Source of the DNA: Anaeroplasma bactoclasticum
GTDB taxonomy: Bacteria > Bacillota_I > Bacilli_A > Acholeplasmatales > Anaeroplasmataceae
Reading direction: 5' to 3'
NCBI GenBank assembly: GCA_023663825.1
Contig: JAMPGQ010000014.1
Location: 1-37,669 of the forward strand
Length of the DNA stretch: 37,669 nucleotides
A program made the translations under genes and the position numbers. Below the pieces are notes generated by a model. It was not told where the DNA came from and ran no database searches. It saw only the letters and a list, made by a program, of their open reading frames with translations. Position 1 is the stretch's first letter. Every line of letters starts with the position of its first letter. Below, one piece after another: positions 15,691 through 24,890 of the stretch.

Positions 15691-16317
15691 ATGAATGCAG
15701 TAAGATCAAAAAAAATTCTAGATGAAATCAGAAAAATAATACCAGCACCAAAATGTGAACTAAATTATTCAAATTTATTTGAGCTTGTCTGTGCAGTTAT
15801 GATTTCAAGTCAAACTACAGATAAAAGAGTGAATCAGGTAACACCTACATTATTTCAAAAATATTCCACACCTAAGCTTTTAAGTGAAGCATCCTATGAT
15901 GAAGTTTTTGAAATTATAAAATCTTTAGGTTTTGCAAGAAATAAGGCGAAAAATTTAATCGCTATGGCAAAAACACTACACAATGAATTTCATGATGAAG
16001 TTCCTAAAACATTAGAAGAACTTCAAACTTTAAGTGGTGTAGGTAGAAAAACGGCTAGTGTTGTTTTAGCAGAAGGATATAAAATTCCTGCAATGCCCGT
16101 TGATACGCATTTAGAACGTATGGCTATTCGCTTTGGATATGTAAAAGAGGGAGCCACTGTTTTAGAGGCTGAACAAAGCTATCGAAAATATATACCTGAA
16201 GAGGAGTGGATAGATGCTCACCATCTTTTATTATTATTTGGACGTTATCATTGTAAAGCTATTCATCCAGAATGTGAGAATTGCACATTGAAAAAATATT
16301 GTAAGGTAGAAAAGTAA
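15691..16317 (+). CDS. nth: endonuclease III
   Basis: Nth is a DNA glycosylase/AP lyase that removes oxidised pyrimidines. In this 208-residue protein the helix-hairpin-helix LSGVGRKTASVVL carries catalytic Lys120. VDTHLER carries Asp138. Both numbers equal those of E. coli Nth. The 4Fe-4S cluster motif C-x6-C-x2-C-x5-C is complete at the C-terminus (from CKAIHPEC to KKYC). ATG 15691 is 2 bases after dnaD, with AAAGAGGA of the dnaD end as Shine-Dalgarno. A terminator overlaps the stop codon. Confidence 0.97.
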   Translation: MNAVRSKKILDEIRKIIPAPKCELNYSNLFELVCAVMISSQTTDKRVNQVTPTLFQKYSTPKLLSEASYDEVFEIIKSLGFARNKAKNLIAMAKTLHNEFHDEVPKTLEELQTLSGVGRKTASVVLAEGYKIPAMPVDTHLERMAIRFGYVKEGATVLEAEQSYRKYIPEEEWIDAHHLLLLFGRYHCKAIHPECENCTLKKYCKVEK

Positions 16318-16333
16318 TTTCTACTTTTTTTTT
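16306..16333 (+). terminator. terminator of the dapB-dnaD-nth operon
   Basis: GTAGAAA (16306-16312) pairs with TTTCTAC (16318-16324), followed by nine T. The stem includes the last nth codons. Confidence 0.88.
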
Positions 16334-16334
16334 A

Positions 16335-16343
16335 CATATAATA
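16335..16343 (+). promoter_or_regulatory. -10 element of the cse60-like gene
   Basis: CATATAATA contains TATAAT (16337-16342) and also fits the sigma E/K -10 pattern CATANNNTA. No clear -35 is seen because the upstream sequence is the terminator T tract. B. subtilis cse60 is sigma E-controlled, which would suit the second reading. Confidence 0.4.
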
Positions 16344-16368
16344 TGATAGACTAAACATTGGTGATAAT

Positions 16369-16542
16369 GTGAAGGTTAAGCTATTTGATTTTGAACATGA
16401 ACAGGATTTAGAGGATGCATTAAATAATTTTTTTTCAGAGCATCCCAAAATAGAAATTAAAAATTTGTGCTATCAAACGAGCCATTTTGCAATAAATGGG
16501 GAACAAATTTACTCTTTTTCTTGTTTATTGCTTTATAAATAA
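16369..16542 (+). CDS. Cse60-like small sporulation protein
   Basis: A 57-residue acidic protein starting at GTG. It begins MKVKLFDFEHEQDLEDALNN and continues with FFSEHPKIEIKNLCYQ, ending IYSFSCLLLYK. The pattern VKLFDxxHExDLExxIN ... HPxIEIxNxxYxT ... QIYSFSxLIxY is that of Cse60 (DUF2758). Cse60 is a 60-residue protein made in the mother cell by sigma E in B. subtilis, of unknown molecular role. GGTGAT (16360-16365) is 3 bases before the GTG. The ATG two bases earlier is followed at once by TGA. It stands alone after the nth terminator. Together with spoVM it suggests a sporulating host. Identification is by recalled pattern. Confidence 0.7.
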   Translation: MKVKLFDFEHEQDLEDALNNFFSEHPKIEIKNLCYQTSHFAINGEQIYSFSCLLLYK

Positions 16543-16647
16543 CTTTTTTTCAATTTTAAAACAATATTTTATCAATATAAAATTTCTTTTCTTTTGATTT
16601 TGAAACGTTTATAATTGTTATACAACATGAGTAGAAGGAGAAATTTT

Positions 16648-17832
16648 ATGAAGAAAAATATTTTTGTTGAAGAAATAAAAAGAAGAGGAAAGGAGGATAA
16701 TAACACCTATACAATGATAGGTACAGAGCTTAAGAGAGTTCGAACGAGTCAATCTCAAACTCTATCTTCAGTAGCAGGAGATCTTTGTTCTGTATCTTAT
16801 TTATGTAAGATAGAAAAGGCTCAGTTAAAACCGAATCGGTATATGCTGAATGAGATTTGCAAAAAGCTAAATGTAGATTCCCCAAGATTGAATTTATTGT
16901 TTGAATTAAAAAATCTACTTTCTAAAACAGTAAATTATTATTATCAAAGTAACCTGAAGGAAATTGAAAGTGTATATGAATCCTGTAAGGTCTTTGATAA
17001 TTATCGGTCTAAATTATTATTTCTCATTTACTATATTTCGGTTTATAAATTTGCTGAAGCAAATGAAATTGTAAAAGAATTATTTAAAATCACAAATGTT
17101 ATGCAGGAGGATGAACTAAGCATTTTCATGGTATTTTACTCCATTTTAAAATATTATGAGGAAAGCTATTTAGAGACCTTAGATAACTTAAAGAATTTAA
17201 GTAATTTATATAATCTAGATGATACCTTAGGCAAAATTGCATCTTTAGTATGTTTAGAATGCTATTTAAAGCTCAATAGTCCTATGACACTTCTTCATAG
17301 TTCTAAGCTTCTAGATTTGTTTTTAAAGACTTCAGAATTTGAGAAGGCGGAATATGTTAGATACTTACAAACAATGTATATGATTCAAAATGATATGATG
17401 GATTGTGCATATAAGGAATATCGATATATTCAGACAAAGGAGTATCGTAAAACTCTAGAGTTTTTCTTTGATATACAAAGAAAAACTTTAAAAAAGAAGG
17501 ATATATATCCATATTTAAGACCATTTGCAAAACTATTATATACATACATTTTTGATTCTAAGAACTACTTAAATGCATTTTGTGCATTAGACAAAACATT
17601 AGGATATGCTTGTGATTTTAGCTATAATATTGCAAACTATCTTACGTTAAGTGATGATGTTGAACGATATCAAGAATTAAGCGATGTGATTATCCCTAAT
17701 ATTAAGCAAACAAACAATGCCTTAGAACAAATATTTTTTTTGAAAGAGTTTTGTCGAATTTGCACGAGAATAGGAAGATATAAAAGTTTTTGTAAAGCAT
17801 TTGAAACATTGAATGGAGGAAGAAATCAATGA
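16648..17832 (+). CDS. XRE-family regulator with helical (TPR-like) C-terminal domain
   Basis: This 394-residue protein has an N-terminal helix-turn-helix of the Cro/C1 type (about residues 27-80: IGTELKRVRTSQSQTLSSVA ... LCKIEKAQLKPN ... LNEICKKLNVD). About 310 residues of helical repeats follow. The layout resembles RRNPP/Rgg-type regulators, in which the repeat domain binds a peptide, but no cognate peptide gene is evident. GAAGGAG (16634-16640) precedes ATG 16648, and a TATAAT at 16610-16615 may be its -10. It overlaps the next gene, a surface protein, by 4 bases. Co-regulation or sensing at the surface is possible but unproven. Confidence 0.8.
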   Translation: MKKNIFVEEIKRRGKEDNNTYTMIGTELKRVRTSQSQTLSSVAGDLCSVSYLCKIEKAQLKPNRYMLNEICKKLNVDSPRLNLLFELKNLLSKTVNYYYQSNLKEIESVYESCKVFDNYRSKLLFLIYYISVYKFAEANEIVKELFKITNVMQEDELSIFMVFYSILKYYEESYLETLDNLKNLSNLYNLDDTLGKIASLVCLECYLKLNSPMTLLHSSKLLDLFLKTSEFEKAEYVRYLQTMYMIQNDMMDCAYKEYRYIQTKEYRKTLEFFFDIQRKTLKKKDIYPYLRPFAKLLYTYIFDSKNYLNAFCALDKTLGYACDFSYNIANYLTLSDDVERYQELSDVIIPNIKQTNNALEQIFFLKEFCRICTRIGRYKSFCKAFETLNGGRNQ

Positions 17833-19268
17833 AAAAAATTCTCATCCTCATCTTTTTCTTCTTTTGTTTTAACATTCAAGCAGATGCTAGTAGCTGGAGC
17901 TTTATTTGGGATGAAACAACCACCACAATAGAAATCCCACTAGGTGGAAATTTACAAAATTACATTTCAAAGCCAAAGGCTAAATTATATCGTGATGGCA
18001 AGCTTTTAGAGGATGCACAAATCAGTTATATTACCACAGGAGATTGGCTATATTTACTTACTGATGTTGATACACATAAGGTAGGTTCTTATCAGGTATG
18101 GTATAAGGCTGTAGAAAATAAATATAAGCCTGGGCAGTGTCAAGGTTATAAAACCTTAGTTACTTTTAATGTAGTGGATTTGGAAAAGCCAATATTTGTT
18201 GAATATCCTACCTCTTTAACATATCTTATTGGCTCGGAAAAACCAAAACTAGAAGAACGGATTACAGTCATTGACAATAGTGGCAATTGTAAATTAACGA
18301 TAGATGATTCTTTGGTGAATTATGACATTCCAGGAACCTATGAAATTATTTTACGTGCATCAGATGGTAGAAATATTGCGGAACAAAGTTTGAATATAAA
18401 TGTTAGTGATCCTATTGGGCCTGTGATTACCTTTCTAGGAGAAAACAATCATATCATCTTGACAAAGGGAGAAGAAGTAAAGCTTCAAAGCTATTTCAAA
18501 GCGATAGATAAAATCGATGGAGATGTCACAGCCTCTATTTCTTACCCGTATTTTTCAACAGATACCGAACAAAATTTTGAATTAGAGGTTACATTTTCTG
18601 ATAAAAACCAAAACGTCTCTAGCATAATTGTAAGCGTTGAAATTGTTGATCAAGATGAGATAACAATTGAGCTATATAAGCCCACATTAATTTTAGAGTA
18701 TACCACAAACATTGAATCTGCTTTAAAAGAAAATTTGAAAAGTGCTTATTTGGGTAAAAAGGATATCATAAACGATGTTACGATTCAAAGCTTTAATGTA
18801 AAAAACGCAGTTGGTAGCTACAATGTAATTTACACTTATACATATAAAGATAAAATAGAAAAGGTAGAGTGTGAGTTAAAATTATTATCAAATTCATCAC
18901 CAATTCTATTAGTTGAAAATGTGAGTGTAGATTTAAATAAAAAAGTCAATATTTTAGAACATATTCAAGTCCATGATCCATCTGATCCTGATATTGTTTC
19001 AAAAATTGAATATGATGATAGCTTGGTCGATTATTCCAAGGAAGGAACATATCCCGTTCGTGTTACAGTAACCAATTCTTCTAATTTATCTTCCTCAGAA
19101 ACATTATATATTACAGTATATGCTAGCAGTGGTAAGTCAATAGAATCTAGAGGAAATATCTATATGATATTGATTCTTATTGGATTTTGCCTTGCTGGCA
19201 GTGGAATTGCAGTGTTTATCTATTTTAAGAAAAAGAAAAATTGCAATAAAGAACAAAATCAACTATAA
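17829..19268 (+). CDS. secreted, membrane-anchored protein with Ig-like domains
   Basis: A 479-residue protein with a signal peptide (1-20, ending QADA) and an extracellular beta-rich region. The block at about 194-271, from PIGPVITFLGENNHIILTKG to KAIDKIDGDVTASI, is a DUF5011-like Ig fold, and similar domains seem to flank it. A C-terminal membrane helix (about 442-465) is followed by a Lys-rich tail. There is no LPxTG sorting motif, so it is a type I membrane protein. The start overlaps the regulator stop (ATGA), with GGAGGAAG upstream. Binding, adhesion or cell-wall interaction are plausible but not shown. Confidence 0.8.
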   Translation: MKKILILIFFFFCFNIQADASSWSFIWDETTTTIEIPLGGNLQNYISKPKAKLYRDGKLLEDAQISYITTGDWLYLLTDVDTHKVGSYQVWYKAVENKYKPGQCQGYKTLVTFNVVDLEKPIFVEYPTSLTYLIGSEKPKLEERITVIDNSGNCKLTIDDSLVNYDIPGTYEIILRASDGRNIAEQSLNINVSDPIGPVITFLGENNHIILTKGEEVKLQSYFKAIDKIDGDVTASISYPYFSTDTEQNFELEVTFSDKNQNVSSIIVSVEIVDQDEITIELYKPTLILEYTTNIESALKENLKSAYLGKKDIINDVTIQSFNVKNAVGSYNVIYTYTYKDKIEKVECELKLLSNSSPILLVENVSVDLNKKVNILEHIQVHDPSDPDIVSKIEYDDSLVDYSKEGTYPVRVTVTNSSNLSSSETLYITVYASSGKSIESRGNIYMILILIGFCLAGSGIAVFIYFKKKKNCNKEQNQL

Positions 19269-19293
19269 TATATATTAAATAGGTGGTGAAGAT

Positions 19294-22230
19294 ATGAAAG
19301 GCTTTTTATATGGTCAAACAGAATATAACTTATTAAATAATTCTATTCATTTAAAAGATTATATCCAATTAGCTAAAACTCATTCCTTCACTTTTTTATC
19401 TATGACAGATAAGAACTTATATGGTAGTTATAAATTTCATCAAGAATGTATTGCAAATCATATAAAGCCTATTATCGGAATAGAAATTACCTATATGGAT
19501 GATGATGGCTTCAAATCTAAGCTTCTTGCATACGCGCTAAATGATGATGGCTATAAGAATCTTTTGAAAATCAGCACGTATTTAGCAACACATGATGAAC
19601 CTTATGGATTAGAATTTTTAGAACCATATCGTAATAATATAGCCTTTATATCTGTTTATAATGAATCTATTATAGAACGTTTGCATTATTCAAAAGCATT
19701 TGAAGAATTAAATTTAAAATTAGAACAGTTGAATTCTTATTTTGATTATTATGTCGGATATTCTTTTACAAATCGGTTAGATCGTTTAAATTCCAATCAA
19801 GAAATTTGTTCTATTATTAAAAAATTAGGAATGAAAATCATTCCCTTACATAATTGTAGATATTTAAATAATAAGGATAAAATCATTTATGAAGCATTAA
19901 CTCAAATTGAAGGAAATGCAGTTGAAGTAAAAGAGTATGAGGATTATAGCTTTGATATGGATCCTATCTTTACAGAAGAACTTGAGTCTTTTGTAAATCA
20001 AGTTCATTTGAACCTCTATCCTAAAAAAATTTATTTGCCTGCATATCCTAATACAAAAGGAGCTAAGGCTATAGACTATTTGAAAACACTTTGTTCAAAA
20101 GGATTGTATCGTAGATTAAAGGGAAAGATAACATCTGTTTATCAAGAACGCCTAAATTATGAGCTTTCCATTATAGAAAAAATGGGATATAGTGACTATT
20201 TCTTAATTGTTTGGGATTTTATCCTATACGCAAAGAAGAAGGGGATTTTAGTTGGTCCAGGGCGTGGCTCTGGTGCTGGATCTTTAGTTGCATATTGTCT
20301 AGGCATAACAGAGATTGATCCTTTAGAATATGATTTATTATTTGAAAGATTTTTAAATCCTGAACGTATAAGTATGCCAGATATAGATACTGATTTTCCA
20401 GATACTTCTAGAGATGATGTGATTCAATATGTTAATGAGCTTTATGGGGCTAAGCACGTTTGTAACATCTCTGCATTTAACACATTTCAAATTAAGTCCT
20501 CTATTCGTGATTTAGGACGAATTCGTAAAATAGATAATGCTAGATTAAATGAAATTATTCGTATGGTTGAAGCAAATCCAAATTATGATGCTCTTTTAGA
20601 CCAATTTGTAAACCGCCAGGATATCTATGAGTTTTTATATATTATTCGTGGATTAGATGGCTTACCTAGACACATTTCAACACATGCTGCAGGTGTAATT
20701 ATTTCTTCTACGGAATTAGATGATATTATTCCTTTACAGGAAGGTATTAATGGTTTATATCAATCTCAATTAGAGGCTTCTGATCTTGAAAAAATAGGCT
20801 TATTAAAAATGGATTTTTTAGGAATTCGTAATCTTACTATCATTGATGAGGTTATGAAAAATATCCAAGGCTTTACTATGACTGAGTTAAGAAACATTCC
20901 TTTAAATGATAAGAAGACGTATCAATTATTACAATCTGCAGATACATTAGGGGTCTTTCAGCTTGAGTCAGATGGTATAAGAAGAGTTTTGAATAAATTA
21001 AAGCCTGAGCGTTTTGATGATTTGGTAGCTGTCTTAGCACTTTATCGTCCAGGACCTATGGAGAATATTGATGAATTTATAGCAAGACGCCATGGAAAGA
21101 AATTCACTTATGAACATCCTGTTTTAGAGCCAATATTAAAAAGTACATATGGAATTATTGTGTATCAAGAACAAATTATGCAGATTGCTCAAACCTTTGC
21201 TGGTTTCACATTGGGTCAAGCTGACCTTTTAAGACGTGCCATTTCTAAAAAGAAAGAATCTGAGCTTTTAAATCAAGAAGTAGCTTTTATTCAAGGCGCT
21301 ATGAAAAAAGGGCATAGTGAGGCAGTTGCTAAACACATCTATGAGTATTTCTTAAAGTTTAACAATTATGGATTTAATAAATCTCATGCTGTTGCATATG
21401 GATTAGTTTCTTATCAAATGGCATATCTTAAAGCCAATTATTTCAATATTTTCATTTCAAAGATTTTGAACAATGTTATTGGCGCTACAAAGACTATGGT
21501 AAGCTATATCAATTATGCAAAGGCACATAAAGTTATTACATATAAACCAAATGTGAATATTTCTACAAATCAATTTGAAGTAAAGCAAGCAGGGATGTTT
21601 ATGCCTTTACAAGCCATTCATTCTATTGGAGAAGTGACAGCATTAGAAATTGTAAGAAAGCGAAATGAAAATGGTTTATTTAAAAGCTTTCAGGATTTCA
21701 AGGAACGTACTAAGCTAAGTGAATCTGCATTAGAGGCATTAATTTATGCTGGTGCGTTAGATGGATTTGGTTTAACTAAAAAACAAATGATAGAGGCGAA
21801 AAGTTCCATTAATGAAATTATTGCTAGACATTTAGAGGATAGAATAGAAGATACTTCAGAATATGATTTTAAAACTCTTCAGCAAAAGGAATTTATGTAT
21901 TTGGGATTTAATTTAACATATGATATATTCCTAGATTTACCAAAGCTACAAAAAAAATATCAAGCAAATTATTTAAGTAGAAAAACAGGTAGATGTATTG
22001 GTTGTTTTGAATTTCTAAAAGAGATATTGACTAAGAAACAAGAACCCATGCTTGTTGGGGAATTTACAGATGGGCAATCTGTGCTTAGCTTTGTTATTTT
22101 TCCACAGGAATATAAAAGAAAGTCTTTTGAAATAGAAACAAATCGACTATATCTGATTGAATATACAATGCGTATGGATGAAAAGAAAAAACAAAATCAA
22201 CTTATAATTAAAAATGTGATAGAGTGTTGA
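19294..22230 (+). CDS. dnaE: DNA polymerase III alpha subunit, DnaE type
   Basis: A C-family replicative polymerase of 978 residues, in low-GC Gram-positives the partner of PolC for primer extension. The palm has GPGRGSGAGSLVAYCLG and MPDIDTDFPD, with catalytic D363 and D365. The third Asp, D507, lies in KMDFLGIRNLT. Finger, beta-clamp-binding and OB-fold regions follow, ending with an OB-like block near VLSFVIFPQEYKRK. The N-terminal PHP domain is degenerate: GQTEYNLL and TDKNLYG stand where metal-binding PHP domains have HxHxxLL and TDHG, so no proofreading by PHP is expected. GGTGGT precedes ATG 19294. TATAAT at 19265-19270 may be its promoter, and a terminator overlaps its end. Confidence 0.95.
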   Translation: MKGFLYGQTEYNLLNNSIHLKDYIQLAKTHSFTFLSMTDKNLYGSYKFHQECIANHIKPIIGIEITYMDDDGFKSKLLAYALNDDGYKNLLKISTYLATHDEPYGLEFLEPYRNNIAFISVYNESIIERLHYSKAFEELNLKLEQLNSYFDYYVGYSFTNRLDRLNSNQEICSIIKKLGMKIIPLHNCRYLNNKDKIIYEALTQIEGNAVEVKEYEDYSFDMDPIFTEELESFVNQVHLNLYPKKIYLPAYPNTKGAKAIDYLKTLCSKGLYRRLKGKITSVYQERLNYELSIIEKMGYSDYFLIVWDFILYAKKKGILVGPGRGSGAGSLVAYCLGITEIDPLEYDLLFERFLNPERISMPDIDTDFPDTSRDDVIQYVNELYGAKHVCNISAFNTFQIKSSIRDLGRIRKIDNARLNEIIRMVEANPNYDALLDQFVNRQDIYEFLYIIRGLDGLPRHISTHAAGVIISSTELDDIIPLQEGINGLYQSQLEASDLEKIGLLKMDFLGIRNLTIIDEVMKNIQGFTMTELRNIPLNDKKTYQLLQSADTLGVFQLESDGIRRVLNKLKPERFDDLVAVLALYRPGPMENIDEFIARRHGKKFTYEHPVLEPILKSTYGIIVYQEQIMQIAQTFAGFTLGQADLLRRAISKKKESELLNQEVAFIQGAMKKGHSEAVAKHIYEYFLKFNNYGFNKSHAVAYGLVSYQMAYLKANYFNIFISKILNNVIGATKTMVSYINYAKAHKVITYKPNVNISTNQFEVKQAGMFMPLQAIHSIGEVTALEIVRKRNENGLFKSFQDFKERTKLSESALEALIYAGALDGFGLTKKQMIEAKSSINEIIARHLEDRIEDTSEYDFKTLQQKEFMYLGFNLTYDIFLDLPKLQKKYQANYLSRKTGRCIGCFEFLKEILTKKQEPMLVGEFTDGQSVLSFVIFPQEYKRKSFEIETNRLYLIEYTMRMDEKKKQNQLIIKNVIEC

Positions 22231-22246
22231 GCTCTATCATATTTTT
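22211..22246 (+). terminator. terminator overlapping the dnaE stop codon
   Basis: The core stem TGATAGAG (22217-22224) pairs with CTCTATCA (22232-22239) and extends outward through A-T and G-T pairs. A T run follows. The dnaE TGA (22228-22230) lies in the loop. Confidence 0.75.
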
Positions 22247-22262
22247 AAATAGGTGATCATAA

Positions 22263-23351
22263 ATGGAGCAATGCTATGTTTATAGAAGAGAGTTAGAAAA
22301 AGATGAATTACTTGAAATATATCAATCTAAAATCCTAAGCAATCCAAAATTTGAATCAGAGATTAATTTAGAACAAGTCTCTATAGCATCAGGTTTTTTA
22401 GTATACCCTTTTATTGAGGGATTCATAAAGAATCTTGAGTATTTAGTTCTTAGAGATGGAAAACAAAATAGTGGAGTTATAGATGCCACCTATAGTTTAG
22501 TTTCTAAAGAGTTTCTTATCAACGAACTATCTGTTAAGGATTTTAAAGAAGAAGAACACACAATAGATGAATATACTATTTTTAATGTAAAAGACATTGA
22601 ACTTTATGAAAAAGAATTTATCAAGCGAATATTAGAAAAAACAGAAAAGAGTATTTGTCAAAGGCACAATTTAATTTTGACAGAAAGAAAAAATGCAATT
22701 GATATTTCCCCTATTAAATCCTTTGAAGAGTTAAATAAAAAGTATTATTTAGAGGAGGTCTATTGCTTTGACTATTTTTCTAAAAAGCATAAGAAACCAT
22801 TTGAAAGTATGTATTCCCCTCTTACCAATTCTTTTTATTGCTTAGACTTTAAACGTTCAGAGCTATTTATGGAATTTTATAAGGAATATAAAAGACCTGT
22901 AGTATATCTCCCTAAAGAGTATATAGATCTATATCATGATTTAGCATTTCAGGTTTATATTTCTACTAAGGAAGAGTTGAAATATATGAAACCAACAGAG
23001 CTTTTATCAAAGATTAGAAAAAATATTAAATATAAGGAATATTCAAAATATAGTGATTATCTCAAACAATTAATTTTTTATTTCAAACGAAAAGAATATT
23101 TAAAAGAGTATATAAACACTCAAACAGGACTAAAAAAAGATATATTTTATAGTTATTTAACCTTGAAGCATAATCCACAAAGTGGATACCATTTAGCAGA
23201 GCTTGTCTTAAATCATGTAGTAGAAGATAAATATATAAAACTATTAGATATTTCTGCTAAGCAAGGAAATACACTTGCGAAGAAGGCATTATTTGAATAT
23301 TATTCAGAGCCTAAGAATTATAACGCCTATTATGTTAAGCGTTATTCTTAA
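22263..23351 (+). CDS. hypothetical protein, possible C-terminal Sel1-like repeat
   Basis: A 362-residue soluble, charged, Tyr- and Lys-rich protein with no signal peptide or membrane helix. I recognise no catalytic motif. The final 50 residues (YLTLKHNPQSGYHLAELVLN ... AKQGNTLAKKALFEYYSEP) resemble Sel1/TPR-type helical repeats, so a protein-binding role is conceivable. ATG 22263 lies 5 bases after GGTGAT (22252-22257), directly downstream of the dnaE terminator. Its base composition matches its neighbours. Confidence 0.65.
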   Translation: MEQCYVYRRELEKDELLEIYQSKILSNPKFESEINLEQVSIASGFLVYPFIEGFIKNLEYLVLRDGKQNSGVIDATYSLVSKEFLINELSVKDFKEEEHTIDEYTIFNVKDIELYEKEFIKRILEKTEKSICQRHNLILTERKNAIDISPIKSFEELNKKYYLEEVYCFDYFSKKHKKPFESMYSPLTNSFYCLDFKRSELFMEFYKEYKRPVVYLPKEYIDLYHDLAFQVYISTKEELKYMKPTELLSKIRKNIKYKEYSKYSDYLKQLIFYFKRKEYLKEYINTQTGLKKDIFYSYLTLKHNPQSGYHLAELVLNHVVEDKYIKLLDISAKQGNTLAKKALFEYYSEPKNYNAYYVKRYS

Positions 23352-23379
23352 TGCTTGCATATAATATATTGGTGGTAAA

Positions 23380-23586
23380 ATGAAAATTGCTTATTTTGCA
23401 CTTGCTATATCATGCTTATTTGTAATGATATTTTTGTTTTGTTTTCACCCGTTTTATGTTTTATATCGGCAACAAAGAAAACAGCTTAAAAAAACATATA
23501 AATACAAAAAAATTTCTTTTTTTCCTTTATTCTACTTTTCTTTCTTGTTAGAAATTCTGTTCCTAATTTTAATTTGTTTTATGTAA
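23380..23586 (+). CDS. small two-helix membrane protein
   Basis: A 68-residue protein with two hydrophobic segments (about 4-29 and 45-67) joined by a very basic loop (YRQQRKQLKKTYKYKK), which should lie in the cytoplasm. GGTGGT (23371-23376) is 3 bases before ATG 23380 and TATAAT (23360-23365) only 5 bases before that, so it appears to have its own short-leader promoter. No family recognised. Confidence 0.55.
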   Translation: MKIAYFALAISCLFVMIFLFCFHPFYVLYRQQRKQLKKTYKYKKISFFPLFYFSFLLEILFLILICFM

Positions 23587-23607
23587 TACGCTTTCTCATA
23601 AAATTAT

Positions 23608-23636
23608 TTGAAAAATCAAACTATAAATGTTATAAT
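23608..23636 (+). promoter_or_regulatory. promoter of the pgk-HPr-tpiA operon
   Basis: TTGAAA (23608-23613), 17 bases, TATAAT (23631-23636), with TG one base before the -10 (extended -10). The start codon of pgk is about 45 bases downstream of the -10. Confidence 0.85.
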
Positions 23637-23681
23637 GAGGTGTAAAAAAATTATAGCTTTATTTTTGGAGGATTAGTAAAT

Positions 23682-24872
23682 ATGGCTAAGAAAATTGTAT
23701 CAGATTTAAATGTAAAAGGAAAAAAAGTTTTAATTCGTGTCGACTTTAATGTTCCTATGAAGGATGGCGTTATCACAGATGATACACGTATCCGTGCAGC
23801 TTTACCTACAATTGAGTATGTAATTAATCATGGTGGTAAGGCAATAGTTTTTTCTCATTTAGGACGTGTTAAGGAAGAAGCAGATTTAGCTAAAAATGAC
23901 TTAACAGTGGTAGCTAAGAGATTAGAAGAATTAATCAAGAAGCCTGTTCATTTTGTAAATGCAACAAAGGGCAAAGCATTAGAGGATGCAGCTGCTAAGC
24001 TTGGTGAAGGTGAAATCTTAATGTTCCAAAACACAAGATATGAAGACTTAGATGGCAAGAAGGAATCTAAGAATGATCCTGAGCTTGGTAAGTATTGGGC
24101 ATCTTTAGGTGATGTATTCGTAAACGATGCTTTCGGTACAGCACACCGTGCAGCAGCTTCTAATGTTGGTATCGCTGCAAACGTAAGTGAAACTGCAGCA
24201 GGTTTCTTACTAGAAAAGGAAATCAAGTATATTGGTGGAGCAGTAGATGAACCTGTTCGTCCTTATATTGCTATTCTTGGTGGTGCTAAGGTTTCTGACA
24301 AGATTGGTGTTATTGAAGCATTATGCGAAAAAGCAGATAAGATTTTGATTGGTGGAGCAATGATGTTCACTTTCTTAAAGGCTTTAGGAAAGAACATTGG
24401 TGCATCAAAATGTGAAGAGGACAAGATCGACCTTGCTAAAGAATTATTAGCTAAGGCTGGATCTAAATTAGTATTACCAGTAGATGCTGTATGTGCAAAG
24501 GAATTTGCAGATGTTCCAGGTGTTGTAAAATCTGTTGATGCTTTAGCAGCTGATGATATGGGGTTAGATATTGGGCCTAAGACATTAGAATTATTTGCAA
24601 GTGTATTAGCTGGTGCCAAGACAGTTGTATGGAATGGACCTATGGGCGTATTCGAAATGAAGAATTATGCAAAAGGTACAATTGGTGTATGTGAATTATT
24701 AGCTAACCTTAAGGGGGCTAACACTATTATTGGTGGTGGAGATTCTGCTGCTGCTGCTGAAAGCTTAGGCTATGCAGATAAGATGTCACATATTTCAACA
24801 GGCGGCGGAGCTTCTTTAGAGTATCTAGAGGGCAAGGTTTTACCTGGTATCGCTTGTGTAGATGAATTATAA
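23682..24872 (+). CDS. pgk: phosphoglycerate kinase
   Basis: Pgk transfers phosphate from 1,3-bisphosphoglycerate to ADP in glycolysis. At 396 residues it is of normal length. Blocks include [16 protein letters not shown] near the N-terminus, [46 protein letters not shown] and [14 protein letters not shown] precedes ATG 23682 by 9 bases. The gene shows the GC-richer codon choices expected of a highly expressed gene compared with its neighbours. It is first in an operon with an HPr-like gene (18-base gap) and tpiA. Confidence 0.98.
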   Translation: MAKKIVSDLNVKGKKVLIRVDFNVPMKDGVITDDTRIRAALPTIEYVINHGGKAIVFSHLGRVKEEADLAKNDLTVVAKRLEELIKKPVHFVNATKGKALEDAAAKLGEGEILMFQNTRYEDLDGKKESKNDPELGKYWASLGDVFVNDAFGTAHRAAASNVGIAANVSETAAGFLLEKEIKYIGGAVDEPVRPYIAILGGAKVSDKIGVIEALCEKADKILIGGAMMFTFLKALGKNIGASKCEEDKIDLAKELLAKAGSKLVLPVDAVCAKEFADVPGVVKSVDALAADDMGLDIGPKTLELFASVLAGAKTVVWNGPMGVFEMKNYAKGTIGVCELLANLKGANTIIGGGDSAAAAESLGYADKMSHISTGGGASLEYLEGKVLPGIACVDEL

Positions 24873-24890
24873 TAAGGAGATTTAAGGATT

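Noticed and set aside
17357-17545. 62-codon minus-strand frame inside the XRE regulator gene
   Set aside because: Shadow frame in a continuous, family-like gene.
24263-24619. 118-codon minus-strand frame inside pgk
   Set aside because: Antisense open frames are common opposite highly expressed genes with biased codons; pgk is intact on the other strand.
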